A stretch of DNA of 64,000 nucleotides from Lotus japonicus (taxonomy: Eukaryota; Streptophyta; Magnoliopsida; Fabales; Fabaceae). A model generated the notes under the pieces. It was not told where the DNA came from and did not search any database. It saw only the letters and a program-made list of their open reading frames with translations. The stretch spans positions 1,180,501-1,244,500 of the forward strand of contig NC_080042.1 of the NCBI RefSeq assembly GCF_012489685.1, read 5' to 3'. Both the position numbers and the translations under genes were made by a program. This document shows positions 33,738 to 43,116 of the stretch, in pieces. Within the stretch, counting starts at the first letter, position 1. Each line of letters begins with the position of its first letter.

Positions 33738-34600
33738 GTTAAGCATCATATTAGTTCATGTCTTTGTGTTTTCGTCTGAGATCCCTCGCTGAAAAAATTA
33801 TTGTAAATGGTCCTCATCTTTGAAATTTTTTTGAGGCGGATCTCGCCGGAGGTTGGAGCTCCGACGATGGTTTAATGCCATGCATGCTTACTGGATTTAT
33901 TGAGGTGGCGTGGATTAAAAAAAATAAAATAAAATTACGCATCATAAAATTAAATTAAAAACTCAAATTAACCCCAATTCTAGATCTCTAATTCACAAAC
34001 ACCAAATCCCAATTCCAAACCCAAATCAAACACAATTCCTAATCTGATTCTTCTATCTTTCATTGGAGGCAAGGAGAAAAATCAGATGCAGTAGCAGCAA
34101 AGGGAAAAGGGGAGAAGAAATTGCCATCTCCAGAGAGATTATCAGCAATTGCAGATCTCATAGTGTCGGAAAAAAGGGAGAAGAAATTGGGGGTTTTGTT
34201 GTTGCAGATCAGAAGCTGGAAGAGGGCGATCTTGGACCGGTGCTTGAAGCAGGAAGAGGGCGATCTTGGACCGGTGTTAATCGATTTAACCCGAAAAGTT
34301 ACTTTTTGCAGTTGATGTCGGATGAGAAAACTTCCTTCTGAAGAAAGATTGGAAACATCGAAAGAAATGGGTGCACACGTGTGGAATCTTCGTTTGAAGC
34401 TCCGAATAGAAAAAGTCTTCATCTACAGTTCGTTTTGAGGTTCTTGAGTTATCAGGAACTCGGTTTCGGCAAACTTCCGAGAATTGAAATCAATCGTTCG
34501 TACAGTCCAGGGTTTCGTGTCGAAACACTGGTCATGGAAAGGAATAAGATAAATTCTTATATTCCTCTGAAGATTTTTGAATTTCGCTTCTACAGTGCTT
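33738..34600. other. intergenic with MITE/LTR-like pieces
   Basis: 33785-33900 resembles part of another MULE-MITE (AATGGTCCTCATCTTTGAAA). 34380-34600 (ACTCGGTTTCGGCAAACTTCC...CGTTCGTACAGTCCAGGGTTT) has the texture of a plant Gypsy LTR interior cut by the element starting at 34601. Short frames at 34060-34420 and 34381-34665 have no domains. Confidence 0.4.
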
Positions 34601-35930
34601 TGATGACCCGGATTTATATGATGTTTTTAGGGTTTTTCCTTGCTAGTCTTGAGTCTTTTTGTTGAGTCTCATTTAGTGTTTCATGCATTCTCATGCATTT
34701 TTTATATCTTTATTTGTGTTTTTGCTTCACTTAGGTAATTTCATAGTTTATTAGGGACTTTAGTTGCATTTTAGGTTAGTTTAAGAGGTTATTGAAAGTT
34801 CCACTTGTTTTGAGGGCCTTTGTGCAAAACAGACCTTTAAGTTTCAGGATATTTTCCAAGCTTGTTCATCAAGGTTTCAGGTTGAATCAGCTAAAGAGGG
34901 AAGGTCTAGAGGCTTGGAGAATTGAATGGAGACTTAAAGAGGTTTAAAGAGGAGTAAAGAGGAAGTTAAAAGGGTTTTCCAGCGTGTTTAGAGCGCCTAG
35001 GCGCCAATTGCTATTTCTAGGATTTTGGAATTGACGCCTACGCATGCTTAATTGGCGCCTAGCCTAGGCGCCAATTGCCTTCCAGAGGCTGTGTTTTTTA
35101 GTGGAATTGGCGCTCAGGCGTGCTTAATTGGCGCCTGAGCGCCCAGACTCGTTTTTTTTGCCTATAAATAGGTTTTTAGTGGTTTTCTTTTGTAATCTTG
35201 GATATTCATTCCATTTTTAAATAAATTTAGAGGGAGAGGAATATCTAGAAGAGTGAGAGAAGTTTTCCAAGCTTGTAATTCAGGTTCATAGCCATGCTTG
35301 GCTAAATTCTCTTCTTATGCTTTGGTTTTCATGTTAGACTTTTCATATTTGAGTTATAATCTTAAGTTCTTTCCCACATAATCTTCTTCTTTCCTTGAAT
35401 CCCATTTTCTGAATTTCAATCTAAGCTTGTATGCATGCTTGCTTTATGCTTTTCTATAATCAGAACGGAAGTTTGTTATAGATTAGGGAACCGATTTGGG
35501 ATTACCCCTTCTATCTTGGCTACTAGGAATAGAGGAAGGGTTGGAGTTCGTTGGCCTGAATTTGCATGATCTAAAACCTCATATAAATGACTAAGTACAC
35601 AAGGAATTGAGCTTAGCTTTTAGTATGGGAGAATTGCATATGTGAGGAATAAATAAGTGAGTAACTAGGCTATAGCATCAAGGAGAGATTCATGAGTTCA
35701 TGTGCTTAGAATGATGTGCTTGAATTGACTAGTTGAACAAGAACCCAAAGTATCTTTCTTTTCTCAGTTGTCTTTTTATTTTCCTTTTTCCTTAATACTG
35801 CTTCAACATATGTTTATCTCAATAAAACAAACCTTTATACTCAAGGCTTAAACCGAATCTATTCACTCACAATCCCTGTGGTTCGATATTTAAAACCGCG
35901 TGGGTTCGTACACTTGCGGATTTACCAACA
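34601..35930 (+). repeat. 5' LTR, 1,330 bp, with GGCGCC-rich block
   Basis: TG...CA. Around 34985-35150 it carries several copies of an AATTGGCGCC / GGCGCCAATTG palindromic module (e.g. GCCTAGGCGCCAATTG), unusual GC-rich text in an AT-rich LTR. Followed by GCCTATAAATAGG (35160), a TATA box. Confidence 0.75.
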
Positions 35931-35935
35931 AGTTT

Positions 35936-35955
35936 TTGGCGTCGTTGACGGGGAT
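35936..35955 (+). promoter_or_regulatory. primer-binding site
   Basis: TTGGCGTCGTTGACGGGGAT, five bases after the LTR. Close to the TGGCGCCGTTGCCGGGG form used by Athila/Tat-type plant elements. Confidence 0.65.
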
Positions 35956-36649
35956 TGTTTGTGATTTTTGGTTTGAGTTACGAGTGTGAAGTATAGTCTA
36001 CCTAAGACTATAACTTAGGGCAGAATGGGAGACAACCCATGTTTTTTTTCTTCCTGTTTTACGTTTTTTTTCTTTTGTTAGTTTTTTTAGGAAATAAAAG
36101 TGGAAAACACTTGGAAGCACTCAATCACTTGGAAGGAGGTTCTTTTCTTACTCTGAGTTTAGTTCATGCATTCTTGTATATTTTTCTTTTGTAGCTTTTT
36201 GTTTTTGTTTATCCTTTTTGATCATGCATAAGAGTCTTTTATACCTTGGTCTCTAGTCCTTATACTCAAATGACATGTTCCCAAGTCTTGCTCACTCACA
36301 TGATGGTGGTTTTGAAAATATTTTTAAGTGGATACATTGTGTTGTTTTTGGGGGAGTGATTGTATGTTTAGGAAAGAGAGGAGGAGACTTCGGTCTTCTA
36401 AGTGTTGTCTTGAGGATAAAGTTGAAGTGAGTCCACAAGGGTCATTTTTTGATCCTTCACTATATAATTTCCCTGGAGGATCCTGACTCACTTGCACTTC
36501 TTGGTTCTGTGTTTCATTTTGTGCAACCTTGAGAGTAGCTCTATGAGATTTGCATTTTTGAGACTGGTAGGTTTTCTTGGACGTCAGAATTTGTTTTATA
36601 ACATCTTTTTCCCTAGTCGACCCTTTTGAGCCTTATGGAGATTCTATTG
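35956..36649. other. non-coding interior of the outer Gypsy-type element
   Basis: T-rich, no frame of note. It ends with TATTG (36645-36649), the left target-site copy for the 2.0-kb LTR element. Confidence 0.45.
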
Positions 36650-37089
36650 TGATGTAGGAGCTTTTTAGGATATTTTTAGTATTTTAGTAATTTTATTTAT
36701 TTGTGGTTAGGATCTTTTTATTCTCTGAATAGGGTCTTTTAATTTGTATATTTTATTAACTTTTGATTAAGATATTTTTATTTTCATATTAGGATCTTTT
36801 TATTTTCAGAATAGGATATTTTTATTTTAGAATAAAATATTTTTAGTTTCATTAGGGTTTTCCTATTTCTCTATTTAAGCAGTTGTAAGGCATGAGCCAT
36901 AGTAAGTTTTTGATTATTAAAAAAAGGAGATTTCTCTCAAACTCTGGTGGATTACAGTTTATCAACTCTGGTGGATTCCAGATTATTTTCTAGGGTTTTA
37001 GCGCTGGCTATCTCCCTTTCTGGTGGATTCCAGAAGCCTTTTGTTTTAGGATTTGTGCTTGCAATCCTAGTACGACTTCCGCTGTATCA
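36650..37089 (+). repeat. 5' LTR of 2.0-kb element
   Basis: 440 bp, contains reiterated AGGATCTTTTTATT-type units and CTATTTAAGCAG before the likely RNA start. Confidence 0.85.
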
Positions 37090-37140
37090 AGTGGTATCAG
37101 AGCAGACTTTCTCCTGTCTCTTTTCTTTGCTTGATCAACC

Positions 37141-37935
37141 ATGGAAGATCAACCAGTGACCAAAGCAGACCTGAAGGATGTTACCGCAGCTCTTATCGTG
37201 GCCCTAACTGCTATGACACAACAGATGACACAACAGATGACGCAACAGATGGCGACGTTCACGACGGCTATAACGGCGCAGATCAATAATACCAACAATC
37301 GTTACCGGCGACGAGACAAGAGAGGGAAACCACATAGGTTTCCGTGCGACCACAACAACAATCGTTCCGCTATATACTTACCTTCCCAATCCTTACCTTC
37401 ACCATCCGTATCTCATCCTTATTACCAAGTTTAGTACCCAACCTCTAAAACCATCGAAACTCCACACCACCAACCTGCAACACCCAACCTTATCAATCCT
37501 TATCCCAACATATCACTGACTGCAGATCCAATTTCCTTGCCACAACCCCTACCAAAACTCGCATCAAATTCATGTCCACCTGCGGTGCACGCAACTTCTT
37601 TGGAATCGGATTCTCAAATTTCGTTTGCGCCATCCTCTGTTGTTGGCCTGGAAGACGAGACAAAAACATTGATGGATGATTTGTGCAGCGAGAGCACACC
37701 AACAAACGGTTCTCTTCTATATAGATCTAATGACATCTTAGAGGTTGTACCCCATGTTATATCTGAGGCAGAGATCTCTGTCAATTTGGGCATCGAGGCA
37801 GTATTCACACCTTACAATCCAACACTTATGGTTGTGCCTCAGGTTCAATTTGTCCTTATTCCCAAGTTTGCACCCCATATGTTTGGTAATATGCGTGAGC
37901 AAGAGGAAGTGCAATCCAACTTGTCTAACTCGTAA
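37141..37935 (+). pseudogene. gag-like N-terminus plus unknown ORF in 2.0-kb element
   Basis: The ATG at 37141, about 40 bp after the primer-binding site, starts MEDQPVTKADLKDVTAALIV, the kind of N-terminus seen before gag in plant Gypsy polyproteins. Three tandem QQMT(Q) units follow (TQQMTQQMTQQM). A TAG at 37432-37434 interrupts the frame, which then stays open to 37935 with Pro/Ser-rich text and no known domain (PSSVVGLEDETKTLMDDLCS). It has no capsid core, zinc knuckle, protease or polymerase. It may be a deletion-derived remnant of a larger polyprotein rather than a functioning gene. Confidence 0.5.
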
Positions 37936-38236
37936 TTCAGAAAATTGATTCCATGCCACTGGAAGTTGTTTCAATCATTGCTTATTCATCCAGAAAACAC
38001 ACTCTTTCAATTTCATGGTATTCGGTGAAAACAATTTGATCCTGGCATCAACAAAATGGACGCTAGTGTTTCAAAACAGGAGTCTCCACACTCTTTTCCA
38101 TGTGCTTTTATTAGATTTTCAACACTCACTCTCCTTGGTTTAATTTGAAAGCCTTTTGATCCTGGTATTTTGAGGCAGCTGAAGTCCTTTATCGTGATGA
38201 GAACTCGGGGTCGAGTTCTTCACAAGAAGAGGAGAC

Positions 38237-38676
38237 TAATGTAGGAGCTTTTTAGGATATTTTTAGTATTTTAGTAATTTTATTTATTTGTGGTTAGGAT
38301 CTTTTTATTCTGTGAATGGGGTCTTTTAATTTGTGTATTTTATTAACTTTTGATTATGATCTTTTTATTTTCATATTAGGATCTTTTTATTTTCAGAATA
38401 TGATCTTTTTATTTTAGAATAGAATATTTTTAGTTTCATTAGGGTTTTCCTATTTCTCTATTTAAGCAGTTGTAAGGCATGAGCCATAGTAAGTTTTTGA
38501 TTATTAAAAAAAGGAGATTTCTCTCAAACTCTGGTGGATTCCAGTTTATCAACTCTGGTGGATTCCAGATTATTTTCTAGGGTTTTAGCGCTGGCTATCT
38601 CCCTTTCTAGTGGATTTCAGAAGCCTTTTCTTTTAGGATTTGTGCTTGCAATCCTAGTATGACTTCCGCTGTATCA
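38237..38676 (+). repeat. 3' LTR of 2.0-kb element
   Basis: 440 bp, begins TAATGTAGGAGC (TG lost), ends GCTGTATCA, followed by TATTG. Confidence 0.85.
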
Positions 38677-38681
38677 TATTG

Positions 38682-39410
38682 TTACTTTGTTTATTAGGCT
38701 GGATGAATGGTAGGATTCAATGGGGAGTTATGGTCCTTAAATATTAATGGAGCTAGTTTATGAAAAGTGCAATTGTCTCTTGCCCCAAAGAAAAAAATTG
38801 AAAAAATTGAAAAGAGAAAATGAACTCCATGGGGTGGATGGAGTTCCAAAAAAATCAAAAGGAAAAAATGAATTTCATGGTATGGGTGGAGTTCCAAAAA
38901 AAAAAATCTGAAATAAAAGGGGGTTAAGAGACTTGTGTGCTAAGTATCAATAGCTTGAAAGCTCCGGAATTCCAAATAGGACCACACTCAAACTTTGTGC
39001 AGCAACCTTAGTCTTCGTTAGGGACCACCTACCTTGTGCTTTACCTAGCCAACATCATAACCCTTTTGAAGTCTCATTGAATAATGCATTGTCAACTTTA
39101 GTTGCTCTTGAGTGAATGATTCTCATAACCTATGAACTTGCTTGTGTGCTCAGTGCACCAAACAATTGTCTTATGCTAGGATGTTAGCTCTAAATTCTTC
39201 TCATAGTGGACTCTAATTCCTCTTTGTCTAAAAGTTGCACGAAGTTGATTGTTGAATCTTTCTCTTAGAACTAACTGCATTTACTTGATCCCCCGATTTT
39301 CTAAAAATGTATCTTTCTTTTGACATGTGTGTTGGGAGTAATTCTTTGTGCTTGAGGGCAAGCTAATCTTAGTGACGCTCGAGGGCGAGCTGTCATTGAG
39401 TATAGTGGTG
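38682..39410. other. non-coding 3' interior of outer Gypsy-type element
   Basis: No gene. 38800-38910 has a roughly 60-bp imperfect duplication (ATGAACTCCATGGGGTGGATGGAGTTCC / ATGAATTTCATGGTATGGGTGGAGTTCC). A GAGGGC-AAGC/GAGC duplication precedes the LTR at 39411. Confidence 0.45.
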
Positions 39411-39479
39411 TGATGACCCGGATTTATATGACGTTTTTAGGGTTTTTCCTTGCTAGTTTTGTGTCTTTTTGTTGAGTCT
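39411..39479 (+). repeat. 3' LTR of outer element, first piece
   Basis: TGATGACCCGGATTTATATG..., matching 34601 onwards. Ends with AGTCT (39475-39479), the target site of the Sirevirus. Confidence 0.85.
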
Positions 39480-40356
39480 TGTAAATTCAGGTTCCCTCTG
39501 ATCCGATTGTCCTGCACGATGCTGGGACGAGAGGTTCGACAACTGCTTTACAGTAAAACAAAACTTAACAGCAGAAACAATAACACACAGTAATTGTTAA
39601 CCCAGTTCAGTGAAAACTTTCACCTACGTCTGGAGGGTTTGCACCCAAAGAAAGGAAATCCACTATCTCAAAATTCAGGAATTACAGACACTCATGAACA
39701 ACTCAGTTCATAGTTCACTTCCTAATCTACCCAGTGTATTTCTACTTAGAATCTCAACCTAAGTATGAGAGCCCCTCTCACTTTCTCTCAATCACTGCCA
39801 CAGTGATTGGTTAACACAATAAACAAGTAGAGTTTGAACGCAATCAAACACACAGAATCTCTCTTTGCTTTATAGAATCAGTGAGCAAAGACAGATTCAC
39901 AACCAACAAAGGACAAAGCACAATTAACAAATCCTAAAACACTCGATCTCTCTCTATCAGCTTTTTTTTCTTCATGTTTTAGGTCTTCATCCTTTTATAG
40001 ACTTCAGCAGCGGTAGCATGGGCTTTAGGGTTGGCACGCGCTGAAGAAACAGATTGCAGTAACAGCAATTCAAAACGCAATCTTGAGAGATTCGGTTTCT
40101 TATTGCACAAGTAAAGATAGAAACCAATCTTTTAATAAAGATTGTTTCAACAAATAACAACCCAACAAATAAACCCTTCTGGAATAGCTACTTGCTCCTC
40201 AAGTAACTCAAAAACATATCTTCAGCAAATCTTCAGAGGGCCCACAACAGAAACACAAGCTGAGAACTGATGCCCTAGCTTCACGAGATCAGATGCCACG
40301 GCATCTGCTTCGACAATCGGTTGTTTTGACAAAATGCATGACAACATGTTCCAACA
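39480..40356 (-). repeat. Sirevirus 3' LTR (element orientation)
   Basis: 877 bp, TG...CA, pairs with 51853-52729. Confidence 0.93.
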
Positions 40357-40372
40357 ATCTCCCCCTTTGTCA
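40357..40372 (-). promoter_or_regulatory. Sirevirus polypurine tract
   Basis: Minus strand GACAAAGGGGGAGAT directly abuts the 3' LTR. This RNase H-resistant primer starts plus-strand DNA synthesis. Confidence 0.85.
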
Positions 40373-41028
40373 AATTTTGTCTAAAACAACTCACAATCAG
40401 AGAGGATAAAAACTAGAGAGACAATTCTCCCCTTTAGTCAGATCTCCCCCTCAACTGATGCAACTACACAACCAACTACCATTCTTCAGAAGACATAGTT
40501 GGAACAAAAATACTCACAAACACAAAACCAAAAGTACAAACAGCCTAAGCACATGATGACACCAAGATAGAACAGCTTGAACACCATAGTATCAAAAATA
40601 CTACCATCAGAAGCTGGCAGCAACTGATCAGAAGTACTACTATCAGATGTAACGTTTTGGAAATAACGTTTCAGAAATACTGCCTTCAGAAGTTGGCAAC
40701 ACATAAGCTGTCAGAAATACTACTAATCAGATGCATCGTTTCAGAACTACTGCTATCAGAAGTTAGCAACACATAGGCTATCAGAAATACTGCCAACAGA
40801 AACTGCCTCTTGAAACAAACATAGCCATGATCTTGAACTTGTCTTCAAATTAAACAAACAAAAGCTAACACTATCAGAGCTAACACGATCAGAAGCAACT
40901 TCACAGTAGAAACAAAAAACATTACAGCAGATAGAATCTTCAATCCAACTAACTACTCCCCCTTTTTAGCACAAATTTGCAAAGGGTGCATCCAAAAAAA
41001 AAAGAAAATAGCACAAGATCAGAGCAAA
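40373..41028 (-). other. Sirevirus region between env-like ORF and 3' LTR, reiterated PPT and CAGAA repeats
   Basis: Further purine runs on the minus strand at about 40428 (AAAGGGGAGAA), 40445 (GAGGGGGAGAT) and 40966 (AAAAAGGGGGAGTAG) repeat the polypurine tract. 40595-40810 is a degenerate minisatellite (TCAGAAATACTGCC / TCAGAAGTTGGCAACACATA). Multiple PPT-like motifs in this region are described for Sireviruses. Confidence 0.65.
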
Positions 41029-43113
41029 CTAGTCTTCAGAACTTGACTTCTCTCCATACCCTTCTGCACTTTCTTCAGAACCTTCCACCTCTTCATTACC
41101 CGCTTTCTGAGCAGCTGTAGCAGCAGCACTGTGCTCACCACCTTGACATTCTTCTTCTTGAAGCTTGTGTAGTAACGCATCAACTTTGAGCTTCCTGGCA
41201 GTACTCACCCTGATTGTCTCCTGCAAAGCCTTGGAGACTTCCAGTAATTCAGCAATTATGGCCTTAGTGCCAGATTCAGTCACAGGCGGAGCAGATGTTC
41301 TGCTGGTTGGTAAAGCAATGTCTAGCACATGTGGCTCCAGAAATAAACGTTGATCCAAAGTGATTGGAACACCACGAGACATAGCCACATCATCAGCCCT
41401 GAGAATTTGAGGATGTTGCTTCAGTATGATCTCAGTAAGAAGTGAAGGAAATGACACAGGCAGCTTCACAGCACAAGTATCAGCATGCTTCAATGTTTGC
41501 TCAAACACGAAAGTTCCAAAATCAAAAGCAATAGACTTGCCAATCCTGTAGATCAACTTGGCAAGCGTTGCAGAAACACCAGAGGTATGCTGAGTAGGAA
41601 CCCAATTCACAGCACCAATCCTGTTAAGAATAGCATACTTCACACTGAGATTTCCAGTAGACAACACCTTCTTGCTGGGCCACTTCTTCACATGACCTGC
41701 AGTAAGCTCCTTGGCAACATCATCCATGGACACTTCTACATCTACAAATTCAATAGCACTTCTGCCAAGTGCTTGATTGATAACAGCAGGTGAAAACATC
41801 ACACATTCAGCCCTCACATAGACTTTCCTGAATTCTGCACTGTCAGGAAGTCCTACATCAACAGAGAGATTCACCAAGAACTCTCCCACAAGCTTCTCAT
41901 AGCACCTTCCAACATTCTGAATAGTCTTCATCAGACCTGCTTTCTCAATTAGTGCAATTACATCTCTGCATTCAAGAACATCAGAACCAACTTCCCTTTC
42001 CTTGGCCATTCTCCTATTGCAAACAAACTTCCACTTCTGAACATTCTCTTCTAAGTGGAAAGACACTCTATCAATAGGAACAGCAGGAACATTCTGAGGA
42101 ATACGCTTACCAGAGAACTTCTTTTTCTCAGAAGATCGAATGTCCTGGACACCGACTTCAACATCTGACTCAGAGTCTTCAACTTCAACTGAAATCTTCC
42201 TCTTCTTCTTCTTAGTGGGAGTCTTTTCTTCCTTTTTCTTTCCCTTACTCTTCACACTGGCCTGTCTGGATTTCTTTGATGGAGTAGGAGTGACTTCAGG
42301 AGAAGAAATCCTTCTTTTCTTCTTCATCCTCGCAGCAACACTATCAGCAAAGGTCTCAGTCAGAGGAACATCATCAGGAGCATCATCAGAGATGTTCTGA
42401 ACAGAGGCGGGATCCTGGATTGGTTCTTCAGAGTTGATACCCGCAGAGTTATCATTATTTGGATCAGCATCCTTAGAAGAGGATGATACAGAGATATCAG
42501 GCTGGGTAGCACCACTTGAATCTTCATGAGAAGTTGAATCCTTTCCAGAATTTTCTTGAGCAGAACTTTCCTTAGACCCAGATGTCTCAACATCAGGCAC
42601 AACATAAGGGGGTGATTTCACAGGAGAATCTTCATCATTGGTTTCCTCTTCGTCAGGAACATCCTCAAGGATAGGAACATTCGGAGCTTTGCTATTCTTG
42701 ACCTGTGATTTGTAGACTTTACACATTGGGTTTCGTGATCTCATCTTCTTGGGAGCTTTCGTGGACACAGAAGATGGTTGAGAAGAATCACTCTTCAAAC
42801 CCATACACTTGACTCCTTTAGCAGTTCTTTCAATCTTGGCCTTGACAGATTCCTTCTTTCCTGAACTTTGAGACATGATGAATCGAGAGCAATTACAAAC
42901 AGAGTACAGAACAACGAAATAAAACTGCAAATGCGAGATGATATGACTGGAAGAAGATAGATGCACAAGCGGTTGAGAGAACACAATTTGCCCGTTGGAG
43001 GTAGTTATAGGATAAGTGAACCATGAAGTAACTTTCTCTCTGCTGATGTCACAACGGCAGTTAGTGATGACCAAGAATAAACTAGCCGTTAACACACTGG
43101 GGCACGCTAATTG
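41029..43113 (-). CDS. Sirevirus envelope-like ORF (readthrough extension of pol)
   Basis: Open from directly after the pol stop (43116-43114) to 41029, in the same frame as pol. An internal ATG at 42876 (MSQSSGKKESVKAKIERTAK) gives a ~615-residue product if initiated separately. The N-terminal half is acidic and Ser/Pro/Lys-rich with nuclear-localisation-like runs (TPTKKKKRKISVEVEDSESD). The C-terminal half holds the conserved 'putative plant transposon protein' region (VQKWKFVCNRRMAKEREVGS to HTSGVSATLAKLIYRIGKSI). The 5' extension includes a hydrophobic stretch (LQFYFVVLYSVC) upstream of the ATG. Family proteins are called env-like, but function is not established and no clear fusion peptide or transmembrane anchor is visible. 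No stops, so the ORF is intact. Confidence 0.8.
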   Translation of the reverse strand, partial: QLACPSVLTASLFLVITNCRCDISREKVTSWFTYPITTSNGQIVFSQPLVHLSSSSHIISHLQFYFVVLYSVCNCSRFIMSQSSGKKESVKAKIERTAKGVKCMGLKSDSSQPSSVSTKAPKKMRSRNPMCKVYKSQVKNSKAPNVPILEDVPDEEETNDEDSPVKSPPYVVPDVETSGSKESSAQENSGKDSTSHEDSSGATQPDISVSSSSKDADPNNDNSAGINSEEPIQDPASVQNISDDAPDDVPLTETFADSVAARMKKKRRISSPEVTPTPSKKSRQASVKSKGKKKEEKTPTKKKKRKISVEVEDSESDVEVGVQDIRSSEKKKFSGKRIPQNVPAVPIDRVSFHLEENVQKWKFVCNRRMAKEREVGSDVLECRDVIALIEKAGLMKTIQNVGRCYEKLVGEFLVNLSVDVGLPDSAEFRKVYVRAECVMFSPAVINQALGRSAIEFVDVEVSMDDVAKELTAGHVKKWPSKKVLSTGNLSVKYAILNRIGAVNWVPTQHTSGVSATLAKLIYRIGKSIAFDFGTFVFEQTLKHADTCAVKLPVSFPSLLTEIILKQHPQILRADDVAMSRGVPITLDQRLFLEPHVLDIALPTSRTSAPPVTESGTKAIIAELLEVSKALQETIRVSTARKLKVDALLHKLQEEECQGGEHSAAATAAQKAGNEEVEGSEESAEGYGEKSSSED

Positions 43114-43116
43114 CTA
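43108..43116 (-). promoter_or_regulatory. leaky stop (readthrough) signal between pol and env-like ORF
   Basis: Minus strand TAG CAA TTA. The pol frame ends at this UAG and the next codons continue in frame into the env-like ORF. CAA UUA matches the CARYYA readthrough context of tobamoviruses, and suppression at this junction is established for soybean SIRE1. Confidence 0.8.

Larger units (their letters stand above)
36650..38676 (+). mobile_element. short non-autonomous LTR retrotransposon, 2,027 bp
   Basis: Two 440-bp LTRs (36650-37089, 38237-38676) ending GACTTCCGCTGTATCA, a TGGTATCAGAGCAG primer-binding site (37092-), a GAAGAGGAGAC polypurine stretch just before the 3' LTR, and target duplication TATTG (36645-36649, 38677-38681). 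The second LTR starts TA instead of TG. About 14 of 440 LTR positions differ by eye (~3%). Only ~1.15 kb lies between the LTRs, with one broken ORF, so it depends on another element for replication. Confidence 0.85.

Noticed and set aside
34060..34422. Overlapping ~100-codon frames on both strands
   Set aside because: Contain a short internal GAAGAGGGCGATCTTGGACCGGT duplication and no recognisable domain; likely chance.
41165..42400. Plus-strand open frames opposite the Sirevirus env-like ORF
   Set aside because: Shadows of the minus-strand coding region, no independent domain or start context.
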